Shown: positions 57,801 to 64,000 of the stretch, piece after piece
Layout of the letters: every line of letters starts with the position of its first letter
Numbering within the stretch: the first letter of the stretch is position 1
Assembly (NCBI RefSeq): GCF_052857255.1
Contig: NC_135505.1
Coordinates: 42,913,520-42,977,519 of the forward strand
Reading direction: 5' to 3'
From: Amblyomma americanum
Taxonomy: Eukaryota; Arthropoda; Arachnida; Ixodida; Ixodidae
DNA length: 64,000 nucleotides
The notes under the pieces: model-generated
Told to the model about the DNA's origin: nothing
Database searches by the model: none
The model's input: only the letters and a program-made list of their open reading frames with translations
Program-made: the position numbers and the translations under genes

Positions 57801-58876
57801 TTGTAAACGCGGTCGGTTTGAAGAGCCGGGTTAGCTTGAGGGTGAAGAGAAAATGGGGGCCTCTTTTTCGCTCGAGTTGTTCCGCCTCTGAGACAGCAGT
57901 ACCGTGCCGCAACATCAGTGGCTGGCCCTGCTCGATCGCATTACGGTGCTCACCAATTGGTGTCGCTGCAGTTGAACTGCAGTGGTCTGAACTGGTCTGA
58001 ACCGAGCTGAACCAGTCTCGACTAGCCAAACTCGAGGTCAATTGAACACGCAGTCGTCGAGTTGAATTGACCTTGCTCAGTCCGACCCCACAGTCTACCC
58101 GACGTTGTGAGGTGCTTGTAAACAAGCCTTCAGGTAAGGATACAAGTGAAGAAGACAGTGGCCAATAGACTTCAAAGGAGGTCCTCCAGCCAGCGACTTA
58201 GACCGATTGTCACGACGTCACGGTTAACCACATTTCAATGATGCACTTGCTAGCGACCAGCGAATTCACGCTGTACTCGCGGAAAACTATCTATGGCAGT
58301 ACCACTGCCCACAGCAAGGGGAAAAACGTCGTCTTCTTCCTTTTCCTGCTTACCTTCTCCTACACTACTACTGCGACGTCATGAGAACCGGTGGAAGCCA
58401 ACTGGGGCATTCGCTACTGCTTTGTTGACTTGCATGCAGATGAAGCCCGAAAAATGACTCGCGAATGTTCTAAAAAGCAAGACTCTGGCTCTAAATTGGT
58501 GAACCCTGAACGTGTTGGATGGGCATCAAAACGTTGGTCGAATGCATTAGTTGGAAGGTCGCCTTTGATGTTTACTGCCGTTTTCATGCACGCAAAGAGC
58601 ACACGCGGGTGGCGCGGTCTCCGCCCATCCGTAGACTGCAAATTTATCATTTTTAAACATAAACTAGTGACAGCAACCCCATCGAAAACAGCAAAAATTC
58701 GCTTGTTCAGTGCTGAAAATTGCTCTCAATGTCACCATGAGTAGAAAGAGGACGATCTCAGTGCTTTTGCAAAGCACACCTCTCACCGTTTTATTCAACT
58801 TGATTTGAGTCGTCGTGAAATTTTCAGTGTTGATGGAGACAAGAAAGGAAATAATTCTGCTGTAATTTAGTTAAAT
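54850..58876. other. Region upstream of the candidate gene, no gene recognised
   Basis: Plus frames at 55480-55713, 55674-55997 and 58391-58744 lack motifs I recognise. At 57243-57279 there is an 11-bp inverted repeat. At about 57970-58080 a loose repetition of CTGAAC/GAACC motifs occurs (TCTGAACTGGTCTGAACCGAGCTGAACC), probably simple-sequence in origin. Confidence 0.5.
57243..57279. repeat. Short perfect inverted repeat
   Basis: AACCCGACAAC (57243-57253) pairs with GTTGTCGGGTT (57269-57279) across a 15-base loop. Confidence 0.7.
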
Positions 58877-59250
58877 ATTGTCACGAGGTGGTGGCAATGG
58901 CGTGAAAAAAAAGAGACGAGAAAATTAGCGTGAACTGAAACAAAGTGTTTATTGGGCTGAATTTTCCATAAATGAACTAAACGAGTCGGCGGTCGCCGAA
59001 GAAGAGGAACCTTCCAGAGAAGTCGCTAAAAACTTCTGCAACAACCCAGAACAACAGAGAAATAGTCGGGCGTGGCTGCAATTCTTCGAGATAACGCTGG
59101 TCGCATCTCGCGCAGCTAAGTAATAAGCACGCGCGCCGACGGTTTTAAAAACAAACAAACAAACAATCAGTACAACATTTTCGCGGCATTTCTTCTCTCC
59201 CAAAGATTCATCGGCAGGATGATTTAACGAAACAATGTCAACAGAACTTT
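58877..59250 (-). repeat. Possible LTR end, minus
   Basis: Starting on the plus strand with TGTCACGAGGTGG, the segment carries an inverted AATAAA (TTTATTGGGC at about 58948) followed by a region without frames. The opening TGTCAC and the placement of the signal resemble the ends of tick Gypsy LTRs, including the one at 12710. There is no partner repeat in the window and the other edge is not visible. Confidence 0.35.
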
Positions 59251-59959
59251 AGACAATGCCTAATACACACTAAGAGCGTATACAGTGAGAGCGCAAAAAC
59301 CTTGTCACTGTGTCCGGGGCTTCGAATCAGTATGCACACTCACATACTGTCACTGGGCTTGTATTCGGTCAGGCGAGAGCGGAATACGCCGAATACAGAA
59401 TAGCCGGTGGGATACGCACCAATCACAAGCCAAAAACGCGGTAAGGTTTGCTAAGTTAGAAGCCCACGGCACCGATGGGCACGTCTCCCCGCCCCTCCCC
59501 ACACCTGTTCCCGGGAGCGGTCATCCCAATGGGAAATAGAGGAATTTACTGAGAGGCGCGACGCCCACGCGTAGGGCGCCTCGATGCCCGGCTACCTGCG
59601 CTAATCCTTTCGGCTCTGGTACCGACTCGTCCCCCGCTGACCGGAAGTGCACGAGGAGTAGAACGGACAAAAAGTATGGTGGAGATGCCATAACAAAACG
59701 CAAACCAATAAGCTCCTGCCTGTGCCACTACGTATAACAGGCTTGAATAGAACGGACAGTGCGTCGCGCATTCCGGACACTGCCCAAACCTGTCGTAAAG
59801 CGGGAGAAGGACCCCAAACTGTCTTGTCAGAGTCGCAGGGGGCCGACGACCTTGTCCCGCTGGAGAAATTCCTTTGCTGTCAGCGGAGACGGTATATCCG
59901 ACGCGTAGCGCCTCGATGGATTGCACATGCAGCGAGCTGCGTACGCGGAACCACGCGCC

Positions 59960-60470
59960 CGCCACGTTCCAAGAGGAGCGGGGTACACTGGGCTTGAACC
60001 GGTGAGCCCTGGGGTCCGCTCATTTGTACATACGGTGCAATTGCACTGCTATTGGATCAAATTGGGCGAGAGCTGGTTTACTAAAACTCCGCCCAAGTAT
60101 CCAATGGGTAATAACCCGCTAGAAACATTGAATTTGTACGAGAGCGCCGAGTCTCAAGCTCGGCTGTTTTTAAGAGCCTTTTTTAAACAGCCTTTTTAAA
60201 AATGCCCTTTTTAAACTGCCTTTTGCTCACCTGCATTTTATATCAATCCCGTCTTGAATAAATTAGTTTGTTTGCCAAGCAGCTGGAATTGCTGCCCCAA
60301 CCGGCAACGTGTCGCCAGACGAGCGGACGAAGACCGCTAATCCCTTCGTACTGCTAACCGCCGTGTATCGTTCACCTGCCAGCGTGCCATCACCATCCAC
60401 CGCTGTCGACGATCAACCGACCAGCCCGAACCGGCCATCCCATCAGAAGGAGAGCAAGAAGTTAACTAGG
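59960..60470 (+). repeat. Possible solo LTR or transposon end
   Basis: It has CAAT-like and AT-rich promoter-type sequence, then a local repetition of GCCTTTTTTAAA (four imperfect units at about 60175-60222), TATATCAATC, AATAAA at about 60258, and GC-richer sequence. The order resembles U3-R-U5, but no second copy or flanking duplication was found. Confidence 0.3.
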
Positions 60471-60944
60471 TTCATTACGGATTAAACATATGAAGCGCTG
60501 AAGGGGAGGTAGCCAAAGGTGTGTCGAAAGATGTCTCACACTTACATTCTCTGGGAAGGCGAAACGCTACCCTGTCACTGCAAAATTTATCGGCGCGGAA
60601 AAGTTGGGAGGGACGTAAGGCGACCCAAAATGAAAGATGTGCCTCGCCTGGCCGTAGCTAGAATCGTCTGCCACTGCAAAAAGCCCCATTCTCTGGCGCC
60701 CACTGCTGCTTTGTTTAATGGCCTGAGATGAGAGGGTTCATTCTTTTGTGCTTCGGTCCACCGACATTGGCTACATATTCACAGCATGTTCTGGGCACTA
60801 CTTTTTGTGCGCGCAAGCACTAATACTTTCATGATTTTCACGTCTCGGTGCAATTTCCTTACCTGGACGGGAAATAGAAGTTAGCTGTCTTTTGTGGTAA
60901 TTAAGTACTGCCATCTATGCACACACAGAGATGAAATCTGGGTT

Positions 60945-61097
60945 GCCTTGTAGCTGGTGAGCCCTCTTAGCGTGCACTGACATCGCACAGTACACTGCCT
61001 TCTAGCACTTTGGTTCCATATAAATTCGCCCGCCACGACCAGGATTAAAGTCGCGTTTTTCCGGTCAGCAGCCGAGCACCATAACCATTCAGTCACT
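60945..61097 (-). mobile_element. tRNA-type SINE head and body, minus
   Basis: Inverted: GTGCACTGACATCGCACAGTACAC, then a TATAAATTCGCCCGCCACGACCAGGATTAAAG tract covering the B-box position, then CCGGTCAGCAGCCGAGCACCATAACCATTCAGTCACTGCGGCGCC, the head. The B box is damaged. Confidence 0.8.
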
Positions 61098-61099
61098 GC

Positions 61100-62735
61100 G
61101 GCGCCTTTTTCTACTTTATTTCTTGTGCATGTCGATTTCTTACTGAACACTTATAAACGGACGAATCAGGCTTAATTACTGTGCATCTTCAAACTCCGGT
61201 AGTGTTTGTGCTAGATATCAAATTAAGCGATAAGCTTATCTGATAATATGGTACGGACGTCATATGGAAGGGTGATATTAATGAAACATGTAAAGAAAAG
61301 AAGCGCATATTTGATATCCCAGCGAATGTATTCTAGGTGTCAGGGGGATGTTGATAGAGTCTAACTTTATTTTAAATTAATGAAACAAACAAAAACCAAG
61401 TCGGCGATAACCGCAATCAACACACCCGTACGAAAGACATAGTGTGTGTCATGTGGAGGCATTTGTCGGACCGTAGATTTCTCACCTGTGTTGCTGACTC
61501 TCTTTACTGCGAAAATGGATGCCCACGTTATTAATGCGATCACAGACATAACTTCGCCAATGTTTACTGGCTTATTCAATGGTTGCACACACTACTAGCA
61601 GGAATAAATGATGCTGAAGCGCTGCTTCCATGTGCGCAATGGGAAGCGCTTCCTAATTCTTAAAAGAATATTTCCTCTCTTACTTGATTGAGCTTTCTTC
61701 ATTAAAATGAGGAATACTTTGTTCAGAAAAAACACATAGCAGCACTAAGACTTTGAACATGTGTGAGATTTACTCGGTAGGGTGGAGCTTGTTTTAAATT
61801 GTCATGATATTTGAGTCCGTACGAAGGATTTGTTTCTTTAGATTGCGTGAAGGCGGTAGTGTACCACACATACCATATATAAATACTTTGTCACACGTGC
61901 AGACCTTATGCGAGTTTTGGAAGTCGGACCGCGAAATCCTCGTGAGAGTAATAGGATGGCAAGGTTATATGGCATGACCTGGGTTCAGCACTGGACTGCG
62001 TAACATTCACGAAGGCCATCTGCGCACTTTACTGTAGTGTAATGGGGATGAAGCGCGCTATGCCCCTCCCTGTTCTCTCCCCACTCATCTACCGCGTGCT
62101 CTATTAGTCGCGACAAAGCCATGAAGCGTAGCTGTAAAATTTAATTGGCACGTGCCTGCCGAGAAAGTAAGAGATGCGACCGAAGCTCCCAGCTGACGGA
62201 TCGTCCGCGCCGCCATGAATAAGGAGCCGTTGGTCCCCTAGTGCCATGTCCCTCAACTACTTGCCTACGCTGCTCGTATCCTGCGCTACCGTAATAAAAC
62301 CGAGTGAATCCTTGCCTCTTAGCGAGAAAATTGTCTCTGAGATATGCCTGATAAACGAGGATGTTTAAATAAGGGTTCACTGAGCGCAGGCACTTGCTGA
62401 ATTAAAAATGTCACAGGCGTTCAAGTAAGTAACGCCACTGCACTTTACTTTCAATTGAATACACAAAAGAATAATACTGAGACCTAAATGTATTCTGCGC
62501 ATAGCATGCTGTCCTTCATTCTATCTACATGTTTCATAACTTTCTGTGCTGTTCTCTGCGCTCGGGTGAGCTGTCATCTGAAAACTAATGATTTCGACCG
62601 AAATGCCTGTCTGGTTATGTTGAAAAGCATGTAATAAACTCCGACACGTCAACAAGTCAACAACCAAACATTTTTGAATTTAAAACTCAATGTTCCCAAG
62701 CCTGCCGGACCGCTTCATCAGGGCAAACTGAAGGC
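61100..62735. other. Anonymous sequence, no gene recognised
   Basis: Short frames only (minus 61367-61588 and 62141-62380). Neither has a recognisable motif. Confidence 0.5.
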
Positions 62736-63420
62736 GGTGGCTAGAGTCTTTAAGTGTGCATGGTGGGAGAGCAGGGGGCCTTAAGAAGGGCAACGGAGAT
62801 GTGAGGGCTTCGGGAGGCGGTTACGGTGTTAACACTGGGTGTCAAGGCTGTGAGTCATGTCCTGGGTTCTGCGGCACTGTTCGATGGTGGTTCCTTCTGT
62901 GCCCTGCTGAGCGAAGCGCCTGCGCATATATGTACATTTGCGCCGACTACGATGCAAGCTACGTTGACGAAACTATAAAACTGGAAGAAAGAATTCAGAA
63001 ACACAAAAACAGCGTCCGCAACCTCGCAAGAGAACACAGTCCTGTAGCCGAATACTCCGAAGATTCAGACCATAAATCAAGTTCGACGAAACCAAGATCA
63101 TTTGAGCTGAAAAAATTACAAAAAAAGGTCTCAGCCGAATCATGACACATTCAAACACCCCAAGCAACGCCAACAGCACGAAGGGAAACCTTGCTTCTGT
63201 ATAGGCGCGGTGACCTTCATCTGCAGCCTGCAGAACAGGCGCAATAGAAATCACCGCTAAGTCCGGTAATGTGACAGACACATAGTTTTAACCCCCTAGT
63301 GTCAACGTCCTCTCCTCCACCCGCACCTTTTACATCACCGCTTCCTTTCTTTCGACCCCTTGCTCCCCCACCATGCTTACTTAACGACGCTAGCCACAGC
63401 CTCCAGACACCCTGGAAGAA
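62736..63420 (+). mobile_element. Penelope-like element fragment between inverted repeats
   Basis: A plus frame, 62756-63145, contains YICADYDASYVDETIKLEERIQKHKNSVRN … SPVAEYSEDSDHK, at about 62925-63080. This matches the GIY-YIG endonuclease of Penelope-like elements; the usual YVGET is altered to YVDET and AEH to AEY. The flanks, about 62740-62920 and, inverted, 63230-63415, match each other imperfectly (for example GTGT.AAC..C, CTCCC.CCATGC…ACTTAA, CTAGCCAC.GCCT.CAG). No reverse transcriptase piece is present. Penelope-like elements are known to carry terminal repeats in direct or inverted order. Confidence 0.75.
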
Positions 63421-64000
63421 GGAAGCGAGCCGGTTTGGAAAAGTTAGGAGCCATATTAAATTTGTTGTGGCTGTTGGCTGGTCACACTTCTTTCGAAGCT
63501 CTCGACTAAATTGGAAAAATAGTTTTTTCTTTATTACGGGCTCTGAACTCCACGTTTCAAAAGTATCGCTTCTCTTAACCCACTTGTAATGTCCGCCAGC
63601 CTTCAAGCATACCCTTTAGGGCTGCGAAATTTTGTTGTTTAATGTTGTTCTGAATGATGCACAGAACAAAAAAAAATGAAAGCTAAATTCAAAGTTTCTG
63701 ATCCCGATGAAGTTGCTCCTATATCCATTAGCTATATATGTCCTGGGGCAACGAGCATTTTAATAGGCTGCTCGCAGCAGACAGGCACATGTAATACTTA
63801 AATCTAAGCCAATACAAGCGCGCAAGAAGCTCAATCAAGAACTATATATGAAAAAAATACTGCGGACTTAATGAAGGTTTTATTTTTGTTAAATTTAGAG
63901 ATTTCTTAGTTCATATTCCTCTCCGGTGCTGTTTCGGATTCACCACTTGAAGGGTGCCAGCGAGGTCTCAGGTCTCGTGAGGCACACAATGAATGCGATG
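63421..64000. other. Anonymous sequence, no gene recognised
   Basis: No motif-bearing frame is present. The minus frame 63217-63606 overlaps the right inverted repeat and continues into this stretch without recognisable similarity. Confidence 0.5.

Noticed and set aside
58391..58744. 117-codon plus frame
   Set aside because: No motif, no promoter or splice context, and a composition like the flanking DNA.

Overview
The window looks like hard-tick (ixodid, probably metastriate) genomic DNA. It is AT-moderate eukaryotic sequence with almost no open reading frame of host origin. It is filled with retroelements of types common in ticks: tRNA-headed SINEs resembling Ruka of Rhipicephalus, I-type LINEs with RNase H and a C-terminal Cys/His finger, RTE- and CR1/L2-type LINEs, Gypsy elements, a Penelope-like fragment and a P-type DNA transposon. 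There is no bacterial organisation and no CRISPR. The tRNA-like sequences seen are SINE heads.

Layout. 1-8.4 kb is mostly anonymous and holds a ~0.8-0.9 kb tandem duplication with SINEs. 8.4-14.6 kb is a decayed plus-strand Gypsy pol interrupted by a 5'-truncated SINE and by a complete two-LTR, gag/protease-only element in the opposite orientation. 15.2-18.6 kb holds two I-type LINE remnants head to head. 19.3-27.6 kb is one decayed I-type LINE, cut inside its endonuclease by a 3572-bp P-superfamily transposon with terminal inverted repeats, a target duplication and a broken THAP-type transposase. 27.8-32.6 kb holds a LINE scrap, a second Gypsy pol with a 184-bp insertion and a piece of its 3' LTR, then an RTE. 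35.5-38.5 kb holds a SINE with an expanded AAT tail and a CR1/L2 LINE. 45.4-48.4 kb is a nearly complete minus-strand RTE. 52.5-54.1 kb has minus-strand CR1/L2 and RTE fragments. 62.6-63.5 kb is a Penelope-like GIY-YIG fragment between inverted repeats.

The best host-gene candidate is a minus-strand, two-exon gene spanning about 54.85 to 40.55 kb. It has a TATA box, a signal-peptide exon with a perfect GTGAGT donor, an acceptor in matching phase, a second exon and an AATAAA signal. It predicts a secreted 161-residue protein with ten cysteines after the signal peptide. Its ~13.7-kb intron carries most of the SINE, LINE and RTE copies of the third quarter of the window.

Four nested insertions are supported by two independent signals each: a short duplication at both edges, and restoration of the host element's reading frame when the insert is read out. 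A fifth insertion, in the intron, has a 14-bp duplication. All annotation was made by eye from translated and raw sequence. Family names rest on motif recognition, and most element edges without a stated target duplication are approximate to tens of bases.
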